A stretch of DNA of 64,000 nucleotides, taken from the NCBI RefSeq assembly GCF_023065955.2, contig NW_026622997.1:17030001-17094000 (forward strand), in the 5' to 3' direction. The notes below the pieces were generated by a model. That model was not told where the DNA came from and did not search any database. It saw only the letters and a program-made list of their open reading frames with translations. Position numbers and translations under genes: made by a program. The DNA is from Ursus arctos (Eukaryota; Chordata; Mammalia; Carnivora; Ursidae). Below, piece by piece: positions 12,110-24,322 of this stretch; position 1 is the stretch's first letter, and every line of letters starts with the position of its first letter.

Positions 12110-13230
12110 GGTTTCACTTAACCAGCTAACAGTGGGAACTGGTTCAGCCCAGCCAACAGTGGGAAGAGCTGACCCGTAATTTCCCTACCCCACTCTTTGC
12201 CATTTTGCAATAAACCTGTGTTAAGAACTAAGAAATGACAGTGGAACCTTTAGTCATGTAACCCACAGCATCAAAATATGATGGGCATGGAACTCAAGAC
12301 ACCATATTCAATGGTGACCATATTCCATGGGTGCAGATAGCACTTAGGCTGACCGGGGTAGAAACTTACAGAAGCTACATTGTGTTTCCAGACTCCCAGA
12401 GAAGAGGTAGGAAAGGGCGAGACATCTCTGAAGAGAAAAAGAAGCTTAACTTTTTCTGTAAGAATGCCAATCACCAGCTCAGGGGTGCGGCTCTGGGGTG
12501 CTGCTTAAAAGCAACAGAGAGGCCCACCCTGTCCGCGGAGGAGCCTCCTTGGGTAAAGTCTGGTGCTTGGAATGCTGGGTTTCACGGGGGGCTTCTTGCT
12601 GCCCTGGGGTAAATACCCCACGTGGTTTCCAAGAGGTCCTGTCCCGCTGGACACCCACTCTGTCGATACCCCGGAGAACCTCTGAAAAGGCTTTTTCCAA
12701 CCAGTGAGAACAGGCTTGTCAGAATCTTGCTAACTGGGAAGACATTTGTCTTGCTCGTGGACCCCGAGTCGCGGCTCTGCGATCAGAATCGCGCTTTGCT
12801 TTGTTTTCCCTGAGGGGGAAGCAGTTGCCGAGGGCTTAACAATCGGCTTCTAACAAGCCCCGTGGAAGGAGCGGTTGATTGGGCTGGAGGAGAAACAATA
12901 CAGTTAAGTTTCAGACTAATCATTAGAGTTCAACTTTGACCCAGTTGTTCCAGAGATTCAGTAAAACCCCTCTGCTTGGCTTGGAGTAAGGGAGTTTCTG
13001 GGTGTGTTGGAGAGGGTCATCGGCAGTGTGGAAAAAAACCACAGTTCGGTGATTTGGAATATCTTCTTACTCTCAAGGGATCAAACCCCAAAATGAGCAA
13101 ACATTGTAAATCTCCATGGTAGGTTCTGTAATTAGAAATGAAAGGCCGGGAGAATTTTAGTATTTAAGAGCATAGCCTGTTCACTTACAACCATTACACT
13201 ATGAATTATGTGTATTGTTTTGTCGTGTGT
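12110..13230. other. Repeat-poor intronic block
   Basis: No exon or repeat recognised. Contains a small imperfect internal repeat (ccagctaacagtgggaa / ccagccaacagtgggaa) near 12122-12165. Confidence 0.5.

Positions 13231-13232
<2 letters not shown>

Positions 13233-13262
<30 letters not shown>
13233..13262 (+). repeat. (GT)n microsatellite
   Basis: About 15 uninterrupted GT units, followed by a short impure extension. Confidence 0.95.
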
Positions 13263-13264
<2 letters not shown>

Positions 13265-13399
13265 TGTGTTTGGCTTGGGAACATTGCAGAGCAATCGAGG
13301 CTGTGGCTACGGCTGTTGTAGGTACGTAGCTCCACGGGGGGCAACCTCAAGGATGTGTAGGATTGCACTGGGAGAAAAAAAAAAAAAAAACGTGTTTCT

Positions 13400-13986
13400 A
13401 TGTATATCTGGTTTTAGCAGCAAAATCTGTTCTTATTTTGAAAAGCTCGCAAAACCTCCCGGTAATAGCAGCGTATACTGTGATGAAAACGTAGCTGACG
13501 TTGCATCATGCGTTCTTCATATGCAAATCATACCTTTTAAAATAATCTCTAAAGTGACAGATGGACAGGCATTCGCTGCCTCCTTTATAGCCAGTCGGCC
13601 TCTAACCAAGCCGTCGCTTATCAAAGAAGCTTATGACCTTTACTTCATTTTTTGCAGTGTAAGACGGTCCAAACTGCTATTTTATTTCTTCACGGAGAGG
13701 CTCAGCCTGGCCAGGCTCGAATGTGATTGGAATTAGTTTTATGACACCATCAAAACAAAAGAGATACATTTCTACTTACTTCCACCTATTAAGGTTTGTC
13801 GCAAATACGGCCTGGAAACATTCTAAATAAATTACTTTGCCCTGTTGGAAAAAGTGCCATGCTGTTAATTTTATTGCTTTTCTGGCAAGCACATTAGTGT
13901 TAAGCAGTAGATATAATTGGAGGCATGTTATAAATTAGACATCACTGCTGTTGAACACAAAATCTATCTTTAGATGTAGGAAAACA
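13400..13986. other. Repeat-free block, candidate non-coding regulatory sequence
   Basis: No mobile-element trace is visible. It includes a perfect octamer ATGCAAAT (about 13521-13528), a TGACGTTGCATCATG stretch that combines half-CRE and C/EBP-ATF-like bases (about 13496-13510), and an inverted CCAAT (GATTGG, about 13725). Motif matches alone are weak evidence. Confidence 0.35.
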
Positions 13987-14260
13987 TCTTCAAGCAAACA
14001 AGCATTTCAAGAGCCTCCCATTCAATTGCCATCCCACCCCCCAAAACAACACATGACCTTAGCACATTTCACCAGATACAAAAAAAATTTGCTTTAAGAA
14101 ACATTTTTATGAAAGAGAAAGAATGATGAATTGTTACAGACTACAGGGGACTAAAAAGAGAAATGTTTACAAAACTCAACTTGAGGTTCCAGATGGGATC
14201 CAGAAAAAAAAAAAAAAAGGAAAAATAGGTGAAATGTGAATAAAGTCTGTAGTTTAGTTG
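13987..14260 (+). repeat. Inverted duplication, left arm (274 bp)
   Basis: The arm is the reverse complement of 14696-14971. Reading base by base I find no mismatch; the only difference is the length of the poly-A (15 A here, 17 T in the other arm). The inner end includes a piece of an L1-like sequence (taaagtctgtagtttagttg) that stops abruptly here, whereas in the right arm it continues into the loop. Confidence 0.95.
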
Positions 14261-14554
14261 ATAATGTGTGCAACAGGAGAGTCGCACTAAGCCCTAGCAG
14301 TGGTTTGTTGATTGTTGTGAGAATTTGCAAATATTTTCCACAGTCTTGGGATGGTGACTGTATTACTTTCGTAATAAGAAATCATAGTAGCAGTAACAGA
14401 TGTGACAGTTTGCAGAATTGCCATTACTTTGCCAACATCCCAGTCCCTGCAGTAACTTCTTGAAATGAACTTTTCTTCTTTCTGAAACTATATATATTTT
14501 TAAGTGTAAACATGTTAACATGGGGTAGAAATGTTTCTTTGAACTTTTAAATTT

Positions 14555-14750
14555 GAACTGATTGTAGACCTACAGAAAAGTTGCAAATGTAGCTCAGACC
14601 TTCTTAATACCCTATACCTTGCTTCCGCAGTGTTGGCATCCTGTACAACCACAGTACGTGATCGAGGGCAGGATATTAACATTGTACCACATGACCAACT
14701 AAACTACAGACTTTATTCACATTTCACCTATTTTTCCTTTTTTTTTTTTT
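14555..14750. mobile_element. Old L1 3'-region fragment
   Basis: ctacagaaaagttgcaaatg ... gttggcatcctgtacaacc ... aactaaactacagactttat ... ttcacctatttttcc matches a familiar diverged L1 3' segment. It spans the boundary between spacer and right arm of the inverted duplication. Confidence 0.6.
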
Positions 14751-14971
14751 TTTTCTGGATCCCATCTGGAACCTCAAGTTGAGTTTTGTAAACATTTCTC
14801 TTTTTAGTCCCCTGTAGTCTGTAACAATTCATCATTCTTTCTCTTTCATAAAAATGTTTCTTAAAGCAAATTTTTTTTGTATCTGGTGAAATGTGCTAAG
14901 GTCATGTGTTGTTTTGGGGGGTGGGATGGCAATTGAATGGGAGGCTCTTGAAATGCTTGTTTGCTTGAAGA
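14696..14971 (-). repeat. Inverted duplication, right arm (276 bp)
   Basis: Partner of 13987-14260 with a 435-bp spacer. The L1-like sequence at its inner edge (caactaaactacagacttta) runs continuously on from the spacer, so this arm looks like the original and the left arm like the copy. Confidence 0.95.
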
Positions 14972-16525
14972 AAAATTTCATGGAGGCCTTTCCAATACAT
15001 TAATAATCTATGACAACTTAGTCTTATTCAATAAACTTTACGAATTCAGATTAATAGAAAAAAAGCCACCCAGATTTGGTTAAAAACAAGGCCTGAATTT
15101 TAATTTTTAAATCTAACGTTTTAGAAATAGATGGGGTTTTCGTCCATTAATTTTTATAAAGCTCTCAATTGATGCAGAGTTTTCATTCTAAGTGTTGTCT
15201 AGGGGAGCTTCTTATTGAATATGAAAGGCAAATTTATAATTAACATAAGTATTATTTGTACTTTGTAGATTCTTTCAACTTCATAAATAATTCACTTCCT
15301 TAAATATCCTCCCCAGGAAGGATCTTATCTTTTTTTTTCCTTCACTATAAAAAAAACATTGGCTGAGCAAAGATAAATCTCAGCCAGAATCTTGCCTAGA
15401 TTCTATAGATTTCAAGTTAGTGTGATTCAAATTAATAAGTTGTATGAGGAAACTTAATGTTGTTACCAAAATATGATTTTGGAGAGCAACTGAACTATTT
15501 ATAAACTAATCTATTCTTCTCAGTACCTTGGCCCTCCTGGGTAAAAAAGGGCAGGAATACTCCATGCTTCACCGCTCTTTACAAATGACTATCGAATGGA
15601 GCTCTGTACACACGCCCCAGCTCCACAAGCATTGTTTTTTCCCCCTTCTCTTCTATTTCAGCTCTGCACTGTTTCAGCTGTTCTGTAGTTCACTTCTGAC
15701 ACCCCCTAGAGTGAGCTCAGACCCCACAAGTGAAAGGTCACAGTCCACAAGACTGCTCCATCTTCTGATGCCTGCAACAAGGATCTCTTGCACTTTGCAC
15801 TGAATCCCTCCAAATGCCGGGCTTCCCATCTCCAGTTCAGTAATTTTTGGAAACACCCACGGAACTCTGGAAAGCACTTAAAGTTTTATTATAAAGGACA
15901 CAGATCAGGAGCAGCCACATGAATGAAGAGAAGTGTGAGGTGGGGTCTGGGCAGGGTCCTGAACGTGGAGCTCAAATGCCCTCTCCTCTTGGAGCTGAAA
16001 GGCATTTCTGTTAGGGTTTCATTATGACTGGACATTGACCACTGGACTGAACTCAGTTTCTAGCCCTCTCTTCCCTCCCCAGAGGTAGGAAGTTCAGGGT
16101 GATATCAGGTGGCTTACAGCCCCAACCCTGTCATCACATGGTCTTTCCAGCCTAACCATCCTGAAATTATCTGGAGACCCACAGTGAGTTACCTCATTAG
16201 CATAAACTGTCCGGGCCAGCCAGGAATAACAAAGACATGCCTGTGACTCAGGAAATTGCAAGGATACAGTCTTTCTCTCAGGACAAAGGCCAAATTCTTT
16301 GGGTGTTTTTCTTCTTTAATTTTTTTTTCTTTCTGATAGTAAAAAAACAGGATATTGCATACTGTTTGGAAACTAGGAAAAGTATTAGGAGGGAAATAAA
16401 AATCATACATAATCCACAGTGATAACACCACTGTGAGTATTCTGCATATGGTTTTAGCAGTATTTTTGCTCTGCATTTGAAACAATGTTGAAGCATAGTT
16501 TATAGATTTTTTCATAATTTGTTAA
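14972..16525. other. Intronic sequence, nothing recognised
   Basis: AT-rich, then moderately GC-rich after 15.6 kb. Overlapping open frames in both strands at 15528-15877 have no recognisable product. Confidence 0.5.
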
Positions 16526-16529
16526 ATTT

Positions 16530-18165
16530 ATCCCTGAATATTTGATGTTTGGATGCTGTTGTAAATAGTATTTTAAAAAACTTCATTCCCCAACTATTAA
16601 TTTTTTTGTAGAAATATAGAAATGTAGTTAATTTCTGTATATTGACATTGTCCTTAGAATTTTCCAGATACGTGATCATGTTGCCCGCATATGCCCCCAA
16701 TTTACATTTCTTCTTTCCTTTCCTTTCCTTTTCCCTTTTCCCTCTCCTTGTCCCGTCCTGTCCAGCTTCATTGTGTGGCTACCGAGGGTATTTTTAAAAG
16801 CATTTTATAATACAGTACAGTGTTAAATAGAAATAGGGGGAGCTGTATGTCTTTGCCCCGCATTCCTGATATTAGGGTAAAATGTGTCCAGGCTCTCACT
16901 GTTAAGTATGATGTTAACTCTAGATTATTCACACATGCCCTTTTAGTAAGGAAATTTCCTTCAATTCCTAGTTTTCTACCAGTTTTTTTTAAATCATAAA
17001 TGGATGTTGCATATTTTCAAACTTTGTTTCACCTTTTAAGATAATTATTTTTTCCTTTATTCTGTTAGTGTGATGGAAGACAGTTGAATCACTTTTGAAT
17101 GTTATACCAACCTTGCATTTTCTGGGATAAGTATCATTTGGTCATGCTGTATTATACTTTTTATATATATTGCTGGATTTCTTATGGATTTTCATGTCTG
17201 CATTCATGGGAGATACCGGTCTGTAATTTTTCTGTAATGTCCCTGTTTGGTTTTCCCACCAGGGTCAAACTGAGCTTATAAAAGGAGCTTAGGAAAAGTA
17301 TCCTTCTCTTCTATGTTGTGAATGAGTCTGTGTAAAATTGTTATTATTTCTTCTGTAAATGTCTTATGGAGTTCAGCAGTGAAGCCATTTGAACCTGGAG
17401 TTTTCTTTGTAGAACAGGTTTCAATTTCAAATTCAATATCTTTAATAGATATAGAACTATTTTCATTTTCTCTTTCTTCTGGTATCATTTATAATGATTT
17501 GTCTTTCAGGCAATCTATCATTTCATGTAAGTTGTTGAATTATTGACCTAAAATTGTTCACAATATTTGCTTATAATCCTTTTTAGTGTCTATTGTATCT
17601 GTAGTGATGTCCCTTAGTTTTACTTTCATTCCTGATATTGATAACTTAAAAAATTCTTGATCGGTTTTGCTAGGGGGTTATCAATTATACTGATCTTTTC
17701 AAAAATCAACTTCTAATTTTATTGATTTTGCCTCATTTTTGCTCATTTTCTTTCTCACTGATTTCCAGTCTCTATTATTTCCTTTCCTATACTTCTGTTC
17801 AATTCAGTTTTCTTCTCCAGTTCCTTTAAAATGGGAGGCTTCTATCATTGATATTTTTCCCCTAGAATATAAGCATTTAAAGTTTTATGATTTTTCTTTA
17901 AAGACTGTTTCAGCTACCTCCCACAGACTTCATAAGCTATATTTTCATTATAATCCAGTTCCAGATATTATCTAATATTTCTTATTTCTTTTTTAACGCA
18001 TCCATTACGTATACTGGTATTGTCTACTTTTGTAATACATAACTATATAAAAAATATTTTTGTTTTTGACTTCTGATTTAATATCACTGTAGTCACAGAA
18101 CATATTCAGAATGATTTTAACTGTTTTACATTTATCAAGGCTTATTTTAAGCCGAGCGTATAGAA
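16530..18165 (-). mobile_element. Antisense L1 ORF2 (RT region), decayed
   Basis: The minus strand at 17276-17488 encodes an L1 ORF2 segment (IKDIEFEIETCSTKKTPGSN, the KTPGxDGF-type motif, then EEIITILHRLIHNIEE). Around 16560-16690 the antisense of the catalytic-domain region is visible. Many stops and indels; an ancient relic. Confidence 0.85.
16705..16750. repeat. Pyrimidine-rich (TTTCC)n microsatellite
   Basis: About nine tandem CTTTC/CCTTT-type units inside the L1 relic. Confidence 0.75.
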
Positions 18166-18178
18166 TATGTGGGTCAAT

Positions 18179-18381
18179 TTTTTTTTTTTTTTTTTTTTTT
18201 AAGATTTATTCATTTGAGAGAGAGAGAGCGAGCTCGAGCAGGGGGGACAGGCAGAGGGAGCTGGGAACGGAGCTGGGAGCCGGGAACTGAGCTGGGAGCC
18301 TGACATGGGGCTTGATCCTAAGACCTGGAGATCACAACCTGAGCCAAAGGCAGATGCTTAACCGAGACACCCAGACACCCC
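18179..18381 (-). mobile_element. SINEC, older subfamily, antisense
   Basis: Poly-T of about 20, aagatttattcatttgagag, and a purine-rich body with a small internal duplication (agctgggaacgg / agctgggagcc repeated). Flanked by gggtcaat duplications at about 18171 and 18386. Confidence 0.9.
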
Positions 18382-18385
18382 CTCC

Positions 18386-18945
18386 GGGTCAATGTTTTAT
18401 GTCCGCTGAAAAGAAGTATATTTTGCAGTTTGGGGTAATGTATCCTATAAATGGCAGTTAGGTCAAGCTGGTTGATAGTGTTGTTCAAATTTTGTGTACT
18501 GTTGCTATATTTTGTTTACTTTTCTAGCAAATACTGCAAAAGGAACATTAAAATTTCCAAGTAAAATTATGAATTTGTCTATTTCTCCTTTCCATACTGT
18601 CAGTTTTTGATGAATGTATTTTGGAACTCTGTTGTTTAGGATTGTTATATAGCTCTTCTTAAAAATTTGACTTATTTCATAATGTAATGGCATTCTTTAT
18701 ATCTGGCACTATTCCTTGACATGAAGGTTATTTTGCCTGAAACTAATGTAGCTATTCCAGCTTCCAAGCATTCGTGTCTACATAGTTTATCTTTCTTCTG
18801 TCCTTTCACTGGTAGCCAATCTGTATGTATGTATATGTATTTATTATATTTTTCGAACATGTAAGGAGTTGTATTAAGCAATTCGTGAATTTGGCAACAT
18901 CGCATCTAGCAAGTAGAGAAATGCTCTCGTTGTCTTTATATTTAA
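18386..18945 (-). mobile_element. Antisense L1 relic, continued
   Basis: Continues the AT-rich antisense L1 on both sides of the SINEs. Similar composition and style (attattatgaatttgtctattt-like stretches), but individual motifs are weak. Confidence 0.55.
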
Positions 18946-18958
18946 AGTGTGCTTTGTT

Positions 18959-19153
18959 GGGGCGCCTGGGTGGCACAGTCGTTAAGCGTCTGCCTTTGGC
19001 TCAGGGCGTGATCCCAGTGTTCTGGGATCGAGCCCCACATCAGGCTCCTCCGCTAGGAGCCTGCTTCTTCCTCTCCCACTCCCCCTGCTTGTGTTCCCTC
19101 TCTCACTGGCTGTTTCTGTCAAATAAATAAAATAAAATCTTAAAAAAAAAAAA
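18959..19153 (+). mobile_element. SINEC, young subfamily
   Basis: GGGGCGCCTGGGTGGCACAG head and poly-A tail. Duplication agtgtgctttgtt at 18946-18958 and 19157-19169. Confidence 0.94.
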
Positions 19154-19169
19154 TACAGTGTGCTTTGTT

Positions 19170-21300
19170 TGTAGTAGATGGCATATAGTGGGTCCCTGCA
19201 TTTTAGGGTGTTTTTTCATATAATTATCAATGTGGTTGTATTTAATCTACATTCTTGCTACTTGTTTCCCACGTGTCCCATCTGTTCTTTGTTCCATTTT
19301 CCTACATTTCATGCCTTCTTTTGGATTGTTTAATCATTTGTTTATTAGTTATATTCCCTTGTTTTATTTATTGATTCTTTTTATTGCTCTAGGATTTACT
19401 ATATTCACCTTTGTTTTTCCACAGTCTATCTTTACTTGATATGGTGCCACTTTATATATAATGTAAGAACCTTTTACACAACAAACTTTCAATTCCCTCC
19501 TGAGTCCTTGTGCCACTCTTAAAATACGTTTAATTTCTATATACAGTATAAATCTCACAATGCATTTTTATTACTTTTTTATAGTTACCTTTTAAATAAT
19601 TAAAAACTGATAAGAAGTCTTTTCCATTTTGCTACTCTTTATTCTTTTGTGTAAATCTGAGTTTGATCTGATAAAATTTTCTTTGGCCTAGAAAAACTGC
19701 CTTAATATGTCTTATAGTTCAGGCTTGCTGGAGATGAATTTGCACAGCTCTTATTTACCTGAAAATTTCTTTATTTTACCTTCAGTTTTGTGGGAAATTT
19801 CTCTGGGTATAGAATAATAGGTGATGGGTTTATTTTTCCTTTTGTAATTTAAAGATATTATTCTATTGTCTTCTAGATTGCCTTATTTTTGATGAGAAGT
19901 CAGAGAGCATTCTTATTTTTGTTCCCCTTTCTGTAATATGTCTTTTTGACTGGTTACTTTTTTAAAGATTTTCTTCTTATCATTAATTAGAATAATTTGA
20001 TTATGGTGTGTCTTGGTGTCACTTTTTAAAAATTTGTCATGCTTGAGGTTTATTAAGCTTTTCGGATCCGTGGTTTTATTCCTTTATAGTTTTTTTTAAC
20101 CAAATTTGAAAGAATTTAACTATTATTTTTTACAAAAATGTTCTGCGCCTTCCCCTCATACCTGTCTTTTGGAATTCAACTTATATGTGTATTAGAACAT
20201 TTCATACTGTTGCATAGGACTCATAGGCCCTGCTCATTTTTTTCAGCCCTTTTATTTCTAGTTTTTCAGTTTGGATAGTTTCTATTCCCATGTCTTCAAG
20301 TTCACTATTCTTCTGCATTGTCTGATCTCTTGTTAATTCCATCTAGTGAAGCTTTTAATTCAGATACAGTATTTTTCAGCTCTGTAGGCCTTCGTTAGTT
20401 CTTCCTTATATCTTAAATTTTTCTCAGTTTCTCTTATGTTTATGTTTACTTTTCAATCCTTGACCATAAAATATTTTTTTTAAGTCCTTGTTTGCAAATT
20501 CCATTATCTCTGTTATTCCTGGATCTGTTTCTGTTGATTGGTTTTCCTCCTAATTATAGTTTACAATTCTCTTTTTCATTTGCCTAGCAGTTTTTGATTG
20601 AATACAGACCATTATGGTGTGACATTTTTGACTGTCTAGATTTTGTTTTATTCCATTTTAGAGTGTTAAGTTTTGTTCTGGCTAGCAATTGTTATTTGCA
20701 CGATCCCTCCAAAGCTTGCTTTTTAAGTTTATTTTGAGTGGGTCCGGAGTAGTTTTCCTTTTAGGGTAGGTGTAGCCCTTCTACTGAGGCCTTCTGGGGT
20801 CTATACAAAATGCTGCAGGTGTTCAGTGAATTTTCTCTATTCTTAACGATCAGAGTTCGAATGAGTCCAGCTTTCTGTATTCTTTCTTTTCCTGGAAGTT
20901 GTAGTTTACTCAAAAGCTTGGAATCTTAGCTAAAAACTCAAAACAATTTCTATTCTCATATCCCAGCTGCCTCAGCCTCCCTGTTGCCTCCAGTCTCTTG
21001 TCTTTTCAATTCAGCAGGACCAGTAAGCTGTACTTGAAACCCACATCTGAGTACCACAGTCTGTAAAGTGCCTTCAGACAGAAATCTGGGGATATCATAG
21101 GGCTCACCTCACTTGTTTTCCTTTTCTCATAGATCACAGTCATGTCCTGCTTGTCTGGACTGTCAGAAAAGAGTTATTTTCTAAGTTTTATCCTCATTCT
21201 TAGTTTTTTACAGTCAAAGTCAAATCTGGTTACTCTGTCATAGCTGGAAACTGAAATTCTGCCCTTACTGCAAAGTTCTGTACCACATTTTTTTTTCTCT
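19170..21300 (-). mobile_element. Old L1M-type sequence, antisense
   Basis: cttatagttcaggcttgctgg ... ttctctgggtatagaataat ... ttattctattgtcttctag ... gatgagaagtcagagag ... gattatggtgtgtcttggtg ... ttgaggtttattaagctttt ... tttttgattgaatacagacc follow in order a well-known segment of old mammalian L1 elements. Diverged and non-coding. Confidence 0.75.
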
Positions 21301-21309
21301 TTTGCGCTC

Positions 21310-21950
21310 TCTTAATCTTTTAAGTGTTTTTCATGCTCTCCAGAAATTCTCCTTTAAATGACTGGAGAACAGTCCTTTGACTAGATATACCATCATTTGC
21401 ATAAGAAGCCCCCATAATTTACATAAGCACATAGACCCCAGTTGTGCATTAATATTAATGTACTTTTTTTTTATTATTTCCATAGGATAAAATGAAATTA
21501 CTGTGTCAAAGGAAATAGACATTTGCATGGCTCTTTGCACAAATTACCAAGTTGCCATCCAGAAAGATTATTTTAGTTTAAACCCAGCAACACTATATGA
21601 AAGTGTGCATATCTCCATGACCTTGCTAGTACTGGATATTCAAATATTTTTTAAATATTCAATTTAAGTAAAAATTGATACCTTATTGTTGGAATATCAT
21701 TTATCTAGAATTTCATTTATTTCATTAATGCTGTGCTTGAATTTATATAACATCTATTGGCTGTTCACATTTGTTTATTGAAAACCTATTAACTTAAAAT
21801 ATGGATATGTTTTAAAATATCAATAGTGGAGAGGTTCTTATACTGAGAACGGTCATCCCCTGTCCTGTACCTCATCATGCCAGTTTCACTGCTCAAAGAA
21901 ACCAAGTTTTAACTCTAGATTTCTAACTTAGATCTTATAATGTTATTACT
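21310..21950. other. AT-rich intronic sequence
   Basis: No specific repeat identified. Could be more decayed LINE. Confidence 0.4.
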
Positions 21951-21962
21951 TAAGTTACTAAT

Positions 21963-22161
21963 TTTTTTTTAAGATTTTATTTATTCTTTATTTGACAGAG
22001 AGACAGCCAGCGAGAGAAGGAACACAAGCAGGGGGAGAGGGAGAGGAAGAAGCAGGGGGAGCCCGATGCAGGGAGCCCGATGTGGGGCTTGATCCCAGGA
22101 CTCTGGGATCACGCCCTGAGCCAAAGGCAGACGCTTAACGACTGAGCCACCCAGGTGCTCC
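21963..22161 (-). mobile_element. SINEC, young subfamily, antisense
   Basis: Starts with T9 and aagattttatttattctttat; ends at CCAGGTGCTCC. Duplication aagttactaatttt on both sides (about 21952 and 22162). Confidence 0.94.
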
Positions 22162-22410
22162 AAGTTACTAATTTTAATATTTACTTTTCCTACTGTTTTA
22201 GGCTCTTAACTCTTACTTTAATCCTCTACCTTCTTTCCAGTATACTTATATAGTTGAATCAGTGAACAGTGTTTACGTTTGTGGGTCTGTATAATGATGT
22301 TCTCTGCAGAGATGCTAGTGTGTTATTACAATTCTCATTCTTGCAGAGCTTTTTTATTCTCTTCCTAAAGTGTTCTTTATTTTTTTTTTCATGTAATATC
22401 TTCCTTAAAA

Positions 22411-22413
<3 letters not shown>

Positions 22414-22441
<28 letters not shown>
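22414..22441 (+). repeat. 28-nt poly-T run
   Basis: Uninterrupted T from 22414 to 22441, followed by AG. No SINE or LINE body is attached on the right, so its origin is unclear. Confidence 0.9.
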
Positions 22442-22442
<1 letters not shown>

Positions 22443-22702
22443 GCTCGGGCATGTTTACATCTATTGAGTGCCCGCATTTGCTGTGAGACTGCCTTATTCT
22501 CACCTTCCTGTTTGAAGTATGGGATGTTTACTGTCTAGATCACCAGTTTTTTCATCAGGAGACTTCTTTAGCTGTTGTCTGCCTGCATCTCATTGTTTTC
22601 TGGATTCCACACCTTTCCTCTGTTCTATAGCTTTGCTGCAGCACATCCTAAAGTGATTGTAAAGAACCTCACACACTTTGTTTCATTCAACGTGAAATTC
22701 CA

Positions 22703-22905
22703 GGGGCGCCTGGGTGGCACAGCGGTTGGGCGTCTGCCTTTGGCTCAGGGCGTGATCCCGGCGTTATGGGATCGAGCCCCACATCAGGCTCCTCCACTAT
22801 GAGCCTGCTTCTTCCTCTCCCACTCCCCCTGCTTGTGTTCCCTCTCTCACTGGCTGTCTCTATCTCTGTCAAATAAATAAATAAAATCTTTAAAAAAAAA
22901 AAAAA
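22703..22905 (+). mobile_element. SINEC, young subfamily
   Basis: Near-consensus copy. The duplication gtgaaattcca / gtaaattcca is slightly diverged. Confidence 0.94.
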
Positions 22906-22979
22906 GTAAATTCCAAGTTCTAATTAACTTTTATGACAATTTGAGGATATTATTATTTTGTAGCATTGAGGAGTTTTGA

Positions 22980-23640
22980 GAAGTTGAATGCATTCTGATT
23001 TTTATGCTTTTGGGTATGAACTTTCATTGTTTGGAGTATCTGGAGGTAGTGTCTTTATCGTTGATGTTCTAGAATCTCCTGATTGTGTACCTTGACATTC
23101 ATTGTGTGTGGCCTCCAGTTGACATTTTCAATCTAAAGACCCTTGTGTTTCAGCTCTGGGAACTTTTCTTACATTATTTCTTTTAAAACTTTACTCCCTT
23201 TGACTTTCTCTGCTCTCTCATCCTGGAAATTCTGTCAGTCAGGTGTTAGATTTCACTGAGGGATTCTATCTCTTTATTCTGTTATTTTCCAACTTTTGTC
23301 TTTTGTTTCTAATGTCTGGGATATTTCCTTGACTTTGTATTCTAAGTCGTACACATATAATTTCATTTGTTTTGATAATCATTTTTTATTTTCAAGAAGT
23401 CTTTCTCGCTTTTTATTTCTTTTTCATAGCATACAGTTCATCTTTACTCAAAGGACATTTTATGGTATTCTTTCTTGGTCTTTGTTTTATCTGCTTCTCT
23501 GTTTTTTAATTTTTGATTTATTTGTCATGATATCCCTCTTTCATATAGGAGTTTTCCCTCACATTCCAAGTGGCCACTGGCTGTGAATTTATATTTAAGA
23601 GTGAGGCCTTGAGACTTCCACTTCCAACTGTATTTTGGAC
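22980..23640 (-). mobile_element. Probable old L1M relic, antisense
   Basis: Sequence such as tttggagtatctggaggtag, ctcatcctggaaattctgtc and tttgataatcattttttatt resembles the same L1M region seen at 19.2-21.3 kb. Weak alignment by eye. Confidence 0.5.
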
Positions 23641-23749
23641 TAAATTCTCTGCAGGGCTCTCCTGCAAAAAAAAAAAATCCAAAAAACCAATTAGATCTTA
23701 GATGAGTCCTAGTATAACAGCTGCTGAGTTTTCAGGAAGTGGCAGAATT

Positions 23750-23940
23750 TTTTTTTTTTTAAGATTTTATTTATTTGACAGAGGGACAGCCAGCGAGAGA
23801 GGGAACCCAAGCAGGGGGAGTGGGAGAGGAAGAAGCAGGCTCCCAGCGGAGGAGCCCGATGCAGGGCTCAATCCCAGGACTCTGGGATCACGCCCTGAAC
23901 CGAAGGCAGATGCTTAACAACTGAGCCAGCCAGGCGCCCC
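23750..23940 (-). mobile_element. SINEC, young subfamily, antisense
   Basis: Poly-T, aagattttatttatttgaca, ending CAGGCGCCCC. Duplication ggaagtggcagaa at 23735 and 23943. Confidence 0.94.
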
Positions 23941-24120
23941 ATGGAAGTGGCAGAAATTTTTGAGTTTCCCCTCCCTCCATAAAGCAACCACTGCAATCAG
24001 TTAAAGACCAAAAAGCCTTATGCTGATCCTGTTGAGCAGAATGAAAAAACCGAAGTTATCATGAAAAAAATTACTGATCAAAGGCAGCAGCAAAAAGATA
24101 CATTTAAAAACTTCTATTAA

Positions 24121-24322
24121 GGGGCGCCTATGGGTGGCTCAGTTGGTTAAGTGTCCTCCTCTCGATTTCAGCTCAAGTCATGATCTCAGGGTTCTGAGGT
24201 CTGCCCCACATCAGGCTGTCCACTCAGTGCAAGTCTGCTTGAGAGTCTCCCTCTGCCCCTCCCCTTGCTCGTGCTCACTCGCCCTCTTTCTAAAATAAAT
24301 AAATAAAATCTTTAAAAATAAA
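24121..24322 (+). mobile_element. SINEC, older subfamily
   Basis: ggggcgcctatgggtggctc head, catgatctcaggg, a CT-rich body, and an (AATA)n tail. Inserted in an A-rich region. Confidence 0.92.

Noticed and set aside
13215..13736. 173-aa open frame, the longest in the window
   Set aside because: It begins in the (GT)n repeat (giving VCVCVC), has no recognisable domain, and has no splice or promoter context. Length alone is not enough in a 64-kb window.
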